Shown one piece after another: positions 1-13,159 of a stretch of DNA of 64,000 nucleotides (the first letter of the stretch is position 1; each line of letters begins with the position of its first letter). Where the stretch lies: assembly GCF_030445035.2 (NCBI RefSeq), contig NC_080689.1:27867278-27931277 (forward strand), read 5' to 3'. The position numbers and the translations under genes are program-made. The stretch is from Dasypus novemcinctus. Lineage: Eukaryota > Chordata > Mammalia > Cingulata > Dasypodidae. Below the pieces are notes generated by a model. The model made no database searches, was not told where the DNA came from, and saw nothing but the letters and a program-made list of their open reading frames with translations.

Positions 1-2033
1 TAAATAAATTAAGAGTTTTCCTGATTAAGTACAGCCCTGTTTATCAATGTGAAGGAAGGGAAAGATGGACTGGAATCTCACGATGGTGCTTAGAATGGCC
101 TTGGATTTCCATGAAATTTGAACTAAATATCAGCACCTTTTGGTTGTATCTTCCAGTTAAAAAAATCTTTTTCCTTCCATTGCATTTTCATTTCAATTAT
201 TTTGTGCCACTGTTAATCTACATGAGTTCTGATAAAATAGAGTTGTTTGTGCGTATGATTATATGTAGATCATCAAAATGTTCAATATTTGGTATTGGAA
301 ACTTAGTGATTGCTCTTGAATTTCTGTGTGTCCTCAGTTTTGGGAGTTCTCAGTATCTCCTCAGAAGCAATAATGTTGCCAACACAGAAAATGTATAGTA
401 AACAGCCTGGGATTGCCTCTCTCACTGTCCCTCCTAACACTTTCATTCTCTCTTATCTGTGCTGGAAGTAACTGTACTATGCTCAGGAATAATGTGAAGA
501 ACTGGCCCAAGTTCTCGCTGATCTGTTCTCATCTTCCTTCTGTCTGTATCCCCATCCTAGCTCAATTTTTTAAAAAATCAAAATATGGGAGAACTTCTAT
601 CTTGACTGATGGGATAAAAGCTTTGCAGAAACCTATCAGTCAGGTTCTTGATTGCAAGAAAACTAACTGTCTTAAGCAAGAAGGAAACTTGCCAGGAAGA
701 TACCAGGAGAGAATCCCTAAATTGATAGGAACACAAGATGCAAGAATGGAACATGGACGGTAAACCAAGGGAGTCGCAGAGCATAAGAAGCCAGATACCC
801 ATCAAAGTCATGTTGCAAAACCACTTTGGTCCAAGTGCCACTGCTCTTCCACCACCTTTGAACAGTTTGACCTCTAAATTTCCTTCAGCCTTTCAGTTGC
901 TCAAGATTGCATGTGTGGGGAACAAGCATCCTATTGACTGGGCTTAGATCATATGAGCTTCCTTAGGAGAAGCCTGCAGGCAGAAGTAGGTGTTGGAAAT
1001 TCCCCTTTCACAAGGTTCCACATAATGGGGTCTTCTCCCTAAAGGAAGACCAAGTGGTGAGTAGAAGAAATGGAGATAGGATGCTGGACAGCTCCACGTT
1101 AAGTACATTCATAAAAATCTGCTGAATAACTGCTACGTCAACTGAGAATAAAGGTAAAACTCTCTCCAGGAGGAAAAGTCTAGCAAATAGTACTCAAGGA
1201 AAAAATCCAAACTGTGAACTAGAGAGCCTTGCTGGCAGTCAGTCACCCCAGCGAGAGATTTCTTGGACATGGTTGACCAAAAGCAGTGTTGAGCTTGAAC
1301 TGTAGTGATGGGAAAGTGGGGGAAGGAAGCTTAACCACCCACAGATGTGGGGTATCAAGGCTGCTCACTCCTTGAATGACCTACTCTGCTGGAGCCCCTT
1401 GCTCCATTTCAAAGCCCCAGGGCATTAGCACAGGCTGCAGCTGAACTCTGTGAGGTGTGCGTGCCCACCACCCCAACTGTCTGGTTTTGCATCTCAATTT
1501 ATTTTAGGCATCCTCCACAACATAATCCCCTCTAGACTTCTGTTTTGTTTTGCTTTTCCCAGAAGAGCTAGATTAAGGGGCTTGCCAGAATTGTTAGAAA
1601 TTTGGATATGTGGGGCTAGTTAACTCAGGTTTCCTTAAGGGGAATGTAAATTTGCCCCATTTCAGCTAGATCCCTAGATAGTAACCTTCAGCGGAAATTT
1701 TACCAAAAGTGGTTATTCACCACCACCAACCTCTGTGCTGCACATTACATGCATCAATCTTCAGACCAGCCAGCTGGCACCTAGTGTCTCTCAGCTGGCT
1801 AGAAAAACGGAACAATTCAGGGCATTGGTCCATTTACTGAAAAGGAGTGATTTTTTTTATTTAAAATTCAAATATTCTAATGTGCTCTCTAAGAAATTGC
1901 CTGGTTTAGGAAATCATGAGTGAAAACTGAAGAAGTGGAAGAAGAAAAACCATAGACAAATGGGAGACTTTCCTAACATAAGGAAGGGTTTTGGGAAAAT
2001 GCTATGCTTATTTTGAGCAAGCTTCTGTAAACA
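1..2033. other. Intergenic, nothing recognised
   Basis: Unique-looking sequence. Two short open frames at 111-763 have no domain, signal or codon bias that supports a gene. Confidence 0.6.
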
Positions 2034-2408
2034 TGTACTTGGTTGAATAGTGTCCTCCCAAAATTTGTGCCCACCCAGAGCCTCAGAATGTGACCTTCTT
2101 TGGAAACTGGATCTTTGCAGATGCAGCTAGTTAATTGGAATCATGCTGGATAAAGGAGGGCCCTTAGTCCAAAGGCATTTCCTGTAAGAGGGCCATTTGA
2201 AGAGGAAGGCAGAGATTGGAGAGGTGCAGCTGTAAGCCAAGATGTGGTGAGGAAGGATCCTGCCTTAGAGCCTTCAGAGGGGGTGCAGCCCTGCCGAGAC
2301 CTTGATTTCAGACCTCTGGCTTCCAAAGTGTGAAAGAATACATTTCTGTTGTTTTAAGCTGCCAAGTTGTTGTTGGTGTTTATGGTAGTTTGTTAGAAAA
2401 CTAAAACA
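2034..2408 (+). mobile_element. MLT1/MST-type MaLR LTR
   Basis: 'CCTCAGAATGTGACCTTCTT', 'GAGCCTTCAGAGGGGGTGC', 'CCTTGATTTCAGACCTCTGG' and a tail ending AAACTAAAACA. Same family group as the copy at 36.8 kb. No clean duplication seen. Confidence 0.85.
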
Positions 2409-2934
2409 TCATGGTTCAGGAAATGGGAGAAGGGCCCTTGCTCTCAGTTCTATCCTGGTCACTAGAGCATTGTCCAAGTCATTGTGATTTCTTGAAGTCT
2501 GGTGGTTCTCTGTCTTCATACCATTCCCATTGGCAATGGGAATTTTTTCTAGGCCTGGGAACCCTGTGCTCTGGTCCTGCTCCCCACAAGCACACTTAGC
2601 TCTTTCTTCTTCTATATTTGCAGGTGGGTGCCAGGTACCCCATCGCCTGTAAGATCTGCAGATCTCTCTCTCCACCTCCCTAGCTCTGAAAACCTCCTTT
2701 CAGCCTGGGGGGAAAATTCTTCCTTTTTCATGTTTTCCTTAGAGCACTCTTTCTCCTTAAATCTTGCAAGTCACCTAACAAAATCTCTGCAATGGATTAG
2801 GCTTCTGGAAACAAACCTGGGAAGGATTGGGTTACATGGCTAACATTACTTCTTGCCCTTCCACAAATCTCTCCCAAGGTAGGAAGCACTGAGCCAGCAA
2901 GTGGAGTGTTAGCCTACAACCTGTGATAGGTAAA

Positions 2935-3060
2935 ATAAGAAGATGTCCATTGTCTAATACCCAGAAAATATACCTACAGATCTGTAAGGTAATACATTTG
3001 CATTAATTTAAGTCACTAAGTTTGTGGTAATTTATTAGGCAGCAATAGGAAACTAATACT
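2935..3060 (+). mobile_element. MaLR LTR 3' fragment
   Basis: Ends with 'TTAAGTCACTAAGTTTGTGG' and 'GCAGCAATAGGAAACTAATAC', the conserved 3' end of MaLR LTRs. The 5' part is missing. Confidence 0.7.
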
Positions 3061-3793
3061 CAACCCATATATTTCCTTTCTGAGTTTGGAACCATCTGAT
3101 AAAGGAGATGCAGGAGACTGAAAGTTGGAGATAAAGCTGTTTGCTTTACTCCTGATGAAACTGATTTGAGAAAATGACTATCCACATGTGTTCATCATGG
3201 ACTTTCTACTACTCCGGTCCTGAACTAGAACGTCTTATGCATTCAGCACCTGGCAGAACTCCACTAACTTGTTCTCCAGGAAGGAATGAAGCTTACGTCA
3301 GGGAGCTGTCCTGAGGCAGAGAGCAGATAATGCATGAATCGGGACCAAGAGGGAGGAAACTCAGGAGACACCAACCCAAGTACAGGATCTTCTCCCAAGT
3401 TCACCAGATATATCACACTGTCTTGGAGAAGGGAGTGCAAAGGATCTGAGGAATCCCAGAAGTGTAATTCTAGCAGAACTCACTCAACAAGAAACCTAAG
3501 ACCAGAAAGATAGAGGCTCCTTCTCAAAGAGCTGATGCCTGCCTTAACTGGCAAGAAGGAAAAACTAGAGGGAGAATGTCTCTCAAGTCTTTGTTTCTCA
3601 TGCCAATAACCCAGCTTCCCCTGCCTTTGTTCATTAACCAACTTGGAGAAGCCCCAAACCTTGGATGAACCAATCACCAGCTTTTTCATGTGCCTATGTC
3701 TATCTATTGGGCATTTCTTAAGAAAATTCCACTTTGGTACAGATTGACACCACCATAAATTTGTGGGCATCATCCCTATCTGAGTATTCAGTA

Positions 3794-4264
3794 TGTAGCA
3801 GTTCGGTATAATTGATGAATCCAAAAAGAAATGTTGGCTTATGCTTGTAATCTGATCTGTACCTGGGCATGATTGAGTTATGATTAGGGCTTTGCGTCCT
3901 CACCCCTTGGTGGTTGGGGACTCATAGATAAAAGGCATGGCAAAGAACAAAGTTGGGGATTTCTGATGTTAGAGTTTGATGCTGAAGACCCAGGAAGTCA
4001 GCACCCAGAGGAAAGAGAAGCCAGCACCAGGAAGGAAGGAACCTTGAACCCAGAGAAAGACAAGCCCCAGGAACATAGAAACTCAGGAAGCCGAAACACT
4101 CGCAGATGTTGGCAGCCATCTTGCTCCAAATAGACTTTGGTGAGGGAGATAACTTATGCTTTATGGCCTGGTATCTGTAAGCTCCTACCCCGAATAAATA
4201 CCCTTTATAATGCCCAGCAGATTTCTGGTGTTTTGCATCAGCACCCCTTTGGCTGACTAATACA
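3794..4264 (+). mobile_element. Solo LTR, ERVL/MaLR-like, lineage-specific
   Basis: TGTAGCAG... to ...GACTAATACA with a TATA-like ATAGATAAAAGG near 3926 and AATAAA near 4194. The 5' end aligns with the LTR at 23.9-24.5 kb in reverse. Flanks CAGTA (3789-3793) and CAGTG (4265-4269) match 4 of 5, fitting a 5-bp duplication. Confidence 0.8.
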
Positions 4265-4639
4265 CAGTGCCACCAGGAATCTTTTACTCAGCTCACACTC
4301 CTATGTCAAGCTGTACACCTGTCCTCAATTTTCCAAATCAATATTTCCTCTAATTAAGTTGATGGACCTTCCTCTTCTCTTACAGAGAAAATAGAAGCTG
4401 TCAGAAAAGAACTACCTCAACTTTGTGCTGCAAAATTCCCAAATATACCTGCCTTTTAATCATATCTTTCTCCTTCTGTCCTGCTGCAACATAAGAGGTA
4501 GCTCTCCTGTAAATGTCCAATTCCTACAGTTCTGTTCTCAGTCCCACCCTCCCTCATTTCCAGGAGCTCATTCTTTTGTTAAGTCTTGCCTAATTTCAGG
4601 ACTTTTAATTTAATTACTACTGTAGTAACAATGCCTCAT

Positions 4640-6045
4640 TTTTACTCATCTGAACCCAGATAATTTCTTGGTTGGCTGGCTTTATTCCATTGTTCCCCTC
4701 CAGCAACTTGGTAAAGAAGCTGTCTTCACTGACTGCTAATCTCTCACTCACCCCTCCAACCACCATTATGTGGTTCCGCCCCCACCCCACCTCACCCAGG
4801 CACTGTAACTGCTTTTGCCAAGTCCATGGATGACTTTCACTTATTAATTTAAATAAGGGATAATTGTCAGTCATTATCTTACTTGCCCCCATGGAAACAT
4901 TCGATATCATTTACTACTCTGCCTCCTCAAAACTCCGCTCCTTCTGGCTTCTGTGCTTATTCCTTTTCAGTTTCCTTTCAGCTCATCCTCTAAGTGGCCT
5001 ATAAATGTTAGAGTACTTGGGTCTCTATTTTTGAATCTCTATACTCTTCCTACTCCAACTCATCTACTTTCATGGTTTCATTGACTAGCCAAATCATCCC
5101 TGTCCCCAGCTGAGTCCCAGCCACTTGTGTACAACTTCTTATTTGATTTCTCCACTTGCATGTTTCTGTATACCTTAAAACAGTCTGAAGACATGCCCAA
5201 GACTGAACTTAACATCACCTCCCACAAACCTACTCATCCCTCAGGTTTCTAAAACTGCATTTCCGTAAATGACTCAAGACAGAGACTTAGGCCTCCTCCC
5301 TAAATCCTCTATCTCCCTGCCTACATCTACTGCCAAACTAGCAGTAAATCTTACAGAGGCTCTCTCGTAAATCTCAGATCAGTTCATCTTTCCTCGCTGT
5401 TCTATCTCTAGCACTTAGAAAAGTATTTGGCACACCAGTAGACACAAAATATATCTTTAGTGAGTTAAGTTATTCTTTCTTGTCCTTGTCAAATTCAGTC
5501 TTCAATATATAGCCAGAATAAACTTTCAAAATTGCAAGTCTTATTATATTTTCTCTCCTGTTTTTATGACAACATTCTGCAAAGGCATATATTTGCTGCT
5601 AAAATTAAGTCTAAACCTTGGTTCAACAGCTTTGACTGAGCCCACTTTTCCACCCTTTCTTACCCTGCTCTTCTTCTGCCTTTTGGCTATCCCTCACTGG
5701 GTGTCTTTCAGTTTCTCTTTTTCACCTCAAGGTCTTTAAATCTACTCTTTCCTACAACTCTCTCCATTGTGGTCTTCTCTGTTAACTCCTGTTTATTCTT
5801 CCTGCTTCATATTAGCTCTTCCTTCCTCAGACAGGTCTAACTTGACCTCCAGATTACTTTTTCCAATGCTTGCTTCCGTCACACCCTCTGCTTCACATTT
5901 CATAGCATTTTTCACACCTTTAAATTTTATTTACTGCTTGTAATCCATACTTCATCAAAGCTGGAACTCTTCCTCACCATGGTTTCCCCAGCATGTATAG
6001 TAAAAATATTTGTGGAATAAAAGAATGAATGAATGAATGAATTCG
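4640..6045 (+). mobile_element. Long L2 LINE remnant with 3' end
   Basis: Continuous low-identity match to L2 reverse-transcriptase region and 3' UTR order: 'TGTAACTGCTTTTGCCAAG' near 4804, 'TTTCTCCACTTGCATG' near 5146, and the (GAAT)n 3' terminus at 6023-6042. No coding frame survives. About 1.4 kb is long for such an old element. Confidence 0.65.
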
Positions 6046-7387
6046 TATTCACCAATGTGAATAATTTACACCCTTTCATCCCCATTAATATAGTTGGCTG
6101 TATATTCCTTTTGTTGTTTCTCTCTATATTCAGCTTCTCATTTTGCTTGTCTATGGAGCATGAGACAGGCTCATGTGGACATGGGAGTTGGAGTTGGACT
6201 GTCTACTTTGAGTTAATAACCAAGGTTGTTTTGATTCCTTGTGAGTCCTCTGCTGGGACTGGTTCTTCTGACCTTGGATGTAAACAATTCTAGGGGACCC
6301 TGGAAACTGTTCTGAGATACTCAATGCAAAGTACCTTCTATGCCTTTGTATATGGTTGGCAAACTAAGGGTTATTTTTTGAAAAGCATATTTGGTAAGTG
6401 CATCCATGTTGAATGTGGTTTAGATTAATCATTTCCTTGGGTTTTCATTTTTACTGCCAGTTTCATCGGCAATTGGCAAATTTGTCATATCAAACTATGT
6501 AAGACAGTTCTAAAGGAACTGACTCCAAAGACCATTTTGATGTTTTTATTAAATGAGGAAATTATTGGCCACATTTAACAAATCAACATCTCTATCTAAT
6601 TTACATCTCTAATGTTACTGTTGAAGCATTTTAAAGACTAGAAACCAGAAAATCACTAGAGTATCCTCTTTTGGCCTCTTGAAAATAACAGAGATGGGGG
6701 CGGGAAGGAGGGAAGGAAGGAGCCTGGAAAGACAGCAATAGGAAAGAATGTTTTTAAAAAATGTTTTCATCACTTGGCCAAATAACTTATACTCTAAATC
6801 CACTTTCAGAACATTAGTGGTATATGGGTTTTTAAGAATATTTGATTATGAGGGGAGGAGTAAATCTTTTCCCTGAGGTCTCAAGCTAAACATAGAGAAG
6901 CTTGGGGTTTATTGCTAGGGCTAGGAATCCATTATGTGATGTGATGTGACTTTAGGGGAGTCACCTATGAGCAGATTTCCTCCCCAAACAGCTCTAACAT
7001 GAAAGATTGTAGTGCCAGGAATTTTGCAATTATTTATTCCTCTAGGCTTTAGGTATTACAAACCTAGGAGACATCTTTGAAAATAAAGTTTTCTCCTGTG
7101 GAGTCTCAAGTACACATACACACACACAATTTACTAGCTATTAACCCTAATTACACCCATACCAATTCTTAAGAGAAAGCAAAATGGTGGAGGTGAAGGG
7201 GAACCTTCTAATGGGTGAGATTAGAATATAATAGTTCTTTGGATGCAAGCAAAAATTGCCAGCTATTGTTATCTTTAACAAGAATAAATTATTGGAAGAA
7301 CACTGGTGGTTCTCTGGATGAAAGAAAGAGGCAACTAGTCAGGCCTTGTTAAAGCCAGTAACCAGAGAATACCTGAAGTCCTAGGCA
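6046..7387. other. Intergenic, nothing recognised
   Basis: AT-rich, with a short (CA)n at about 7113-7127. No gene or clear repeat seen. Confidence 0.6.
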
Positions 7388-7550
7388 AGATGACTAACCT
7401 CCCTCTGCTTCAGTTTTCTCATTTGGAGTTGTGAGGATAATTATAATGCTGACTTCATGAAGTTGTTGTGAAGATCAAATGTGTCAACACATGTGAAATG
7501 CTTAGAACAGTGGCTGGCATACAGTAAGAGTTCAATAAAATTATTTCTTA
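7388..7550 (+). mobile_element. MIR SINE
   Basis: 'CTTCAGTTTTCTCATTTGG', 'GTTGTTGTGAAGATCAAATG' and 'AACAGTGGCTGGCATACAGT' in MIR order. Confidence 0.85.
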
Positions 7551-8589
7551 GCCTGAAAGCAGGGGCTGCCAATGGAAATATCTGGACCCTCTATTTTTGT
7601 CCTGAAGATTGAGGACTCTTCATATGCAGAGTAATCTCACTTATGCACCAAACCATATGCCCCTCATAAAGAAAGCAACTCAACACCAAGCCTTCTTAAT
7701 AAATCTGGCCTTATGTCCAGGATCTCTGGAAAGTGTTCATTCTTCCTCCAATTTTATTGTGACCCCATAGCAATGGCTGTAACCTATGTGCATTAAATAG
7801 TAAGTTTACCACCCTCCACAATAGGTTATGTTATTAATATGTGAATGGAATAGAAAAGAGTAGGAAACCTTATATATATATATATATAAAGTATATGGAT
7901 GCTTGCACATGTGTGTGTAAAGAGAAAAGCAACCCCTGACATCCAGAAATTGACTTGGCATTATCAGGTAGGCTTTGAGATTCTCCTATTCAACATAAAC
8001 AATTTCATGGAGCATCAGCATTTGACAAGATCTTCCTATGACTATAATGGATTGAAACAAATACAAGACCATTCTATAATCAAATCTGAATATAGACAAA
8101 GCATGAACATTGCCCAATACACAAAAATGATTAAAAATAGGTAATACAAGTGACTACTACTTCTTTTCCATTACAGTTTTAATCTGGGTATAGTCTTGCC
8201 TCCTTTTACATAAGATTTATTAAGCTATCCAAACAGAATTAACCCTGCTTCCTAATAGCATCAAATCCACAGCAAAGCCCTCCTTCCTTAAACTGTCTCC
8301 AAAATTGCTTTGCACAAGCGCAAATCCTGTAAAAAGTCATTTGTAGCACTCTCTTACCAAGACGCCCCACAATTCTCCATGGTGCACTTTCTCTGTTGCT
8401 GCAAAGAGTGATAAAGTCAACTTGTTCAACCACAGGTATGCTCCTGCCAGCCTTGGTTGGAGAGCATTGGCGATATATATTCAATCATTTAAAAGAAGAC
8501 TATTGACTATCTACTCATTGCTGTGGTTTACAAAAGAGACGAAAATCTCTGCCCTCTATAGATATTATTTTATTTTTGGGAGACAGATA
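7551..8589. other. Intergenic, only a (TA)n noted
   Basis: No coding signal on either strand; open frames of about 80 codons here lack recognisable domains. Confidence 0.6.
7871..7888. repeat. (TA)n microsatellite
   Basis: Nine uninterrupted TA dinucleotides. Confidence 0.9.
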
Positions 8590-10200
8590 ATACATAAATA
8601 AAAGAAATAGAGTAAGTTAGATGGTGATAAGTGATAAGTGCTATAAAATGGAACAGGAAAGGTGCCTTGCTATTTAAATAGGGCAATCAGGGAAGGACTC
8701 ACTGTGAAGTTGCTATGGCAGTATAGTTGAGAAGGAGAGAGGAAGGAGTCCTGAGGATATCTGGGGAAGAGACTTTCAGGCAGAGGGCAAAACAAAGCCC
8801 TGAGGCATGACTTTGCTTGGCTTGTTCAAGGAAGAGCAAGGAGGTCAGTGTGGCTGGAGCAAAGAGGGCAGGAGGGAGAGTGGTAGAATTTAGTCACCCA
8901 ATTGAGGGGCAACCTAATCATGTAAGATGTTGGAAGCACTTTAATTTTTTCTGAATGCTTCAGAAGGTATTGGAGGGTTTTAAACAGAGAAACAATAAGA
9001 ATATATTTTATCTCTCTCTTCAGCAATGGTAAGTCGAATTCCTTTTTCCCTGGGCAGGAAATCCAAGGTTTATTACCTTTGCCGATGACAAAATGTTGGA
9101 AAGCCTTGTGGCAAAGCTGTTGCCATTGGCATCCTTCACTTGCATTACATCAAAAGAACCAGGGTGTCTTTCTCTGTTGGTGATCACACCAACACGGCTG
9201 AGGTTGGCCCCACTGATCACCATGCATGCATTGCCTGGGTCAAATTTGATAAAGTCAGTTATCTTGCTAGTGCCTAACTCAATCTGTATTGTGTCATTCA
9301 CCTTGACAAAAAGATCTGGGTAGCCAAGGATGTGAGCATCATGAGTCACCAGGTGTGGGATTCCCTTTGAACCCAGAGATACCTTCCTTACTTTGCACAA
9401 CTTGTACTTTGCCTCTTCAGCTGTGATACAGTGAATAGTGAAATGGCCATTGGTGTAGGAAATGCTCACCTGTCTTTTTGATGCTAATGACATCCATGAA
9501 CCCAACAGGGTATGTGACATCAGTTCAAATCTTGCTGTCAATTCTGATGAAGCACTGCATACATATTTTCTTTACCTCATCTGTGGTCAATGCATACTTG
9601 AGTCTATTCCTGAGGAATATTATGAGAGGGAGACACTCCCTTAGCTTGTGGGGACCTATTGATGGGTGAGGTGCAAAAACAGGGATAGTTTGTTGAGCAT
9701 CCGGTGCTTAGGTGCTGCAACATGCTTTTAGTGCTTCTTAGGGCCCTATGCGATGGTAAAATGCTGAGAAGGAAGGATTATATATATTTTTAAATGGGTT
9801 GCTCTGGGTGATATATGGGAAGTTGACTCTCCAGAAAAGGCTAAAAGGAGGGAGATTAGTTAGGAAGCAATTTCAGTAATCCAGAAGGGAAATGATAGTG
9901 ACTTTGACCAGGAGATAGTAGTAGAGATGATGAGAACTAAGTAGACTTTCAACTTTCATAGAATGCCAAGTGTATTTGCTTAATGGATTAAATATGCATG
10001 TGAGAAAAAGAGAAGAGCAAAGGCTGATGTCATGGTTGGGACCAGTACAAGTGGAAACTTGGACGTGGACATTGATTGAGATGGAGAAGATTGGCAAAGA
10101 GCAGGCAAGGGGTAGGGGGCAAATAAAGAGTCTGTGCTTTAAAAGATGCCTTTTAGACTTCTAAGTGCACAGATCAAGAAGTCAGCTAGATAGAGAAGTC
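8590..10200. mobile_element. Ancient interspersed repeat split by the RPS4 retrocopy
   Basis: The segments at about 8650-9000 and 9782-10200 read as one continuous old mammalian repeat, with phrases such as GCCCTGAGGCATGA, AGTGTGGCTGGAGCA and later CAGTAATCCAGAAGGGA. I know the pattern from many mammalian genomes but cannot give a safe family name. The retrocopy sits between the halves, so the repeat is older. Confidence 0.5.
9010..9781 (-). pseudogene. Processed pseudogene of ribosomal protein S4 (RPS4X-type), 3'-truncated
   Basis: RPS4 is a small-subunit ribosomal protein. The minus strand carries an intronless copy of most of its mRNA coding region. Recognisable pieces include [54 protein letters not shown] and [15 protein letters not shown]. 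It is dead: the start codon (9752-9754) is ATC, stops replace codons 3 and 9, a single-base deletion shifts frame near codon 28, another stop follows the FIRIDSK segment, and a further base is lost after RLSNI. The final nine or so codons, the 3' UTR and a poly-A tail are missing. A 9-bp direct repeat (ATATATTTT) flanks it at 9001-9009 and 9782-9790, supporting LINE-mediated insertion. The longest open stretch (9020-9541) is only a surviving part, not a gene. Confidence 0.93.
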
Positions 10201-11499
10201 TGGTGTTCACTAGAGAGGTCCAGGCTTCAGTGGTAAAGATAAACCAGCAAGTAATAAAAATGCATGCAGAAGCTAAAATAATTATTTCCCAACTACCTGG
10301 AAGGCTATAGATAATATAAACGAATTCACTGTGATATTACTCATTCTATGTTCTCCTTGACTTTAGCCAAAGCCTCAACTGATGGGATTTCTTTGTCTAA
10401 TGGAGTGATGCAAACCTTTATTGCAGAGGTTTCTGGGCCTTTGGTAGAACTATCTGTGGTTCTACCACAGATACATTTGCTGGAGCTCCCCATTTACCTT
10501 TCCTACTGGCCATGGTATGTCAAGGTAGTTCTCAGGGGGTCCTCCCAGTCAGACAGGTCTTGGTGCAATTTTCTAGTGGGGAATGGGAAAAATGGGGTCA
10601 CATGAAAATACTTTGAGGGAAGAAGTGTCAAGAGTATGAAAGGATGAAGGAAAGGAGAAGGCAGTGTTCTAAAGATGAATTTTATCTCCTTTACTGATCA
10701 TTACAATATCTTTGTCCTGGGAGTTAAAACAATCTCAAACTCAACTCAGCACTATCTCCCCATCCACACCCCTCCCCCCCACTCAATTGGAGACACAGCT
10801 GAGGAAATCACAGACCTACCTCAGCCCTCCTCTACTTCAACGCCCAAATTCAAAGCAGGTTGTGCTTAGACTCTTCTGCTATTAATTTTCATGATCCAAA
10901 CAGTCATTAAATGAAACTCAGCCCAGGTTTTTCTGTTCAGTTTTTATTACCACCACCTGACTAATTATTAAAATGTGAGCAAGCATCAATTAACTCCAGA
11001 CACATACATGACAATTACACTGGGGAGACATGACAGGGTTGAATAACACATCCCTTTGGAGTGCTTAATAATCTGGCAGAGACCAGAACTCTATGTATAA
11101 ACACCAAATGCATCTAATTGACTTCATGGGAAATGAGGTCCCCATGTCAAAACATCTGGGTACAATTTTCTGGGCATTTAAACACTCTCTGGCTCTGGAG
11201 AGGCATTGAGACGGCTCCTGGTTGTGTTTCATTGGGATTTAAGCAATCCTCTTCCTCTTTATCCTTACGCCCTTTCCCTCCTTACCACATAACACTCTTC
11301 TCTTTAGCTCTTGGTCAATCCACGTGTTAGAGGTTGAAATGAAGGGCTTTTCTCCCCACATCTCATCTCTTAGTCCTTCACCACATTGAATTTCTGGCCA
11401 TTCCACGAATAGGACAGATGGATCATAACAAAACACTTTGCACATGTTCTTTGCCCCTAGTTTAGCTGATTAACTGTTCTTATCCTTCAACTCCTAGCC
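10201..11499. other. Intergenic, nothing recognised
   Basis: No gene or confident repeat. A small inverted repeat occurs at about 10447-10470 (GGTAGAACTATC / TGTGGTTCTACC). Confidence 0.55.
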
Positions 11500-11760
11500 T
11501 AAATGTTAAAGACTTAATGTAGCTTTTACTGACTGCTTGGGGACAGTCAATAAAAGCTGTTTTGTACTCCCTTTACCCTCTTCCTCTCTCTGGAATTGTA
11601 CTTATCAGATGTATGTCATAACTTAACTGCTTACATATCTGTTTTTTCCCTAGTGTGTGAACTGCTTGAGTTAAGGGAATGTATGATCATGATTTTTTTA
11701 GCCTCAGTTCCAAGTTCATAGATCATTCATGAATGTTTATAGCATTAATGAATTGATTTT
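11500..11760 (+). mobile_element. L2 LINE 3' fragment
   Basis: Matches the L2 3' region: 'GTGTGTGAACTGCTTGAGTT', followed by an AT-rich decayed end with 'CATTAATGAATT'. Confidence 0.55.
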
Positions 11761-11932
11761 TGCTTGGTCAAATAAAATAATTAGGCTAGAAAATACGACT
11801 TAAATGAGTTTTCCTTTATCTTGGTTGATTTTCCTGTACCTACTTGGCCACTAATGAGAAATACTGGTACGTTTCATATCCTCCCTAGGCTTGGGGAGGA
11901 GTCCTGGGCAACACCTGGGAGATAAAATGGTC

Positions 11933-12115
11933 CTGTGGTTCCTTGTATAGTCAGAAGACCATCAGGATCACCTGGGAGACTTGATAGGAATGCAGATTCC
12001 TGAATCCTACTTCAGACTATAGAATCTGACTCTTTGAAGAAGTATGGACTAGGAGTCTAGATGTTCAAAAGTTCCCTTAGTGATTCTTATAGATGCACAA
12101 TTTTAGAGTCACTGT
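11933..12115. mobile_element. MER5-type hAT MITE
   Basis: 'CATCAGGATCACCTGGGAGA', 'AATGCAGATTCCTGAATCC' and an end resembling '...GAGTCACTG'. Terminal repeats are degenerate. Confidence 0.65.
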
Positions 12116-12775
12116 AGTAGAGGGAGGAAGGAAGGGTAAGATAAGGTCTTCCTTCATAAATGCAGTCAGGCTACACTATGATATAAAATAAAACCATTAC
12201 AGACCAGAAAATATTGAGAGGTGAAATGGCCCTGCATCCTATAGTTGAAGAATGGACACCATTTTATTCTCAGACTCTCTTACCAACCTTCTTATCCTCC
12301 CTAATGCTCTTCATACATCTTCAGACCTATATGCTTCTCAAAAGTTTTTGCCCCTAGCAAAGAAGAGTGAACTTACACATCTGGTATACTTCTGGTGTTC
12401 TGGGGAAATATCCCAAAGCAGTCTACTGGCAAAAGCATTATTTCTCTAAAGTCTTCAATTTTATCTTAAATTTTCATGTTGCTTATAAATTCTACTCCAT
12501 AATAGATATTCATTTGTTTCAAAAATTTTAAAAAGTAATCTTTAAAAACACTTACTATTGAATACAATTTAATCTGCAGGAAATTATACCTGTTTGTCCT
12601 CTGTCATAACCCCAGGGCTACTATTTCCCCATGTGAGAAAGAGTCATCTTAAAACATCAGTAGAAAAGGATTATGGTAGGAGGAGAAATGTAATTATAAA
12701 ACTAGAATAGCTATAGATGTACAAGAGGAATGATCTAAGAATCATTGTCTAATACAATTCCTGTAGATTTTCCCC
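12116..12775. other. Intergenic, nothing recognised
   Basis: AT-rich sequence without identifiable features. Confidence 0.6.
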
Positions 12776-13006
12776 TATGTCTCCTTCTAAGAGTTTTATG
12801 AGTTTAGTTCTTTTTTTGGGGGAGGGGGGTTGTTCATCCATTTTGAGTTATTTTTCTAATATGTTGTGAGGTAGGGATCTAATTTATTTGCTTGTATGTG
12901 GATATCCAGTTTAACCAACACCATTTGTTGATGAGACTATTCCTTCCCCATTGAGTGGACTGATACACTTGTCAAAAATCAGTTGGCCATAGATGTGTGG
13001 GTAGTA
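12776..13006 (-). mobile_element. L1 ORF2 fragment, antisense
   Basis: 'GTAGGGATCTAATTTA', 'ACACCATTTGTTGATGAGAC' and 'GTCAAAAATCAGTTGGCCAT' correspond to the distal ORF2 region in antisense, as also seen near 26.1 kb. Confidence 0.8.
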
Positions 13007-13159
13007 GCTAAATGATCTGGGGCAAGTGAAATGATTTTTCAGACTTCTGATCTTTTGTACCTAAAATGAGAACAGAATACCAACCCTTCAACAGGAGTTG
13101 CAAAGAATAAAGATAATGAATACAAAGCAAAAGGTCCATAGTAGACTTACAAAAGTAGT

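Noticed and set aside
9020-9541. 173-codon minus-strand frame as a functional RPS4-like gene
   Set aside because: It is an internal piece of a processed copy with a lost start, several stops and frameshifts upstream, and a truncated end.
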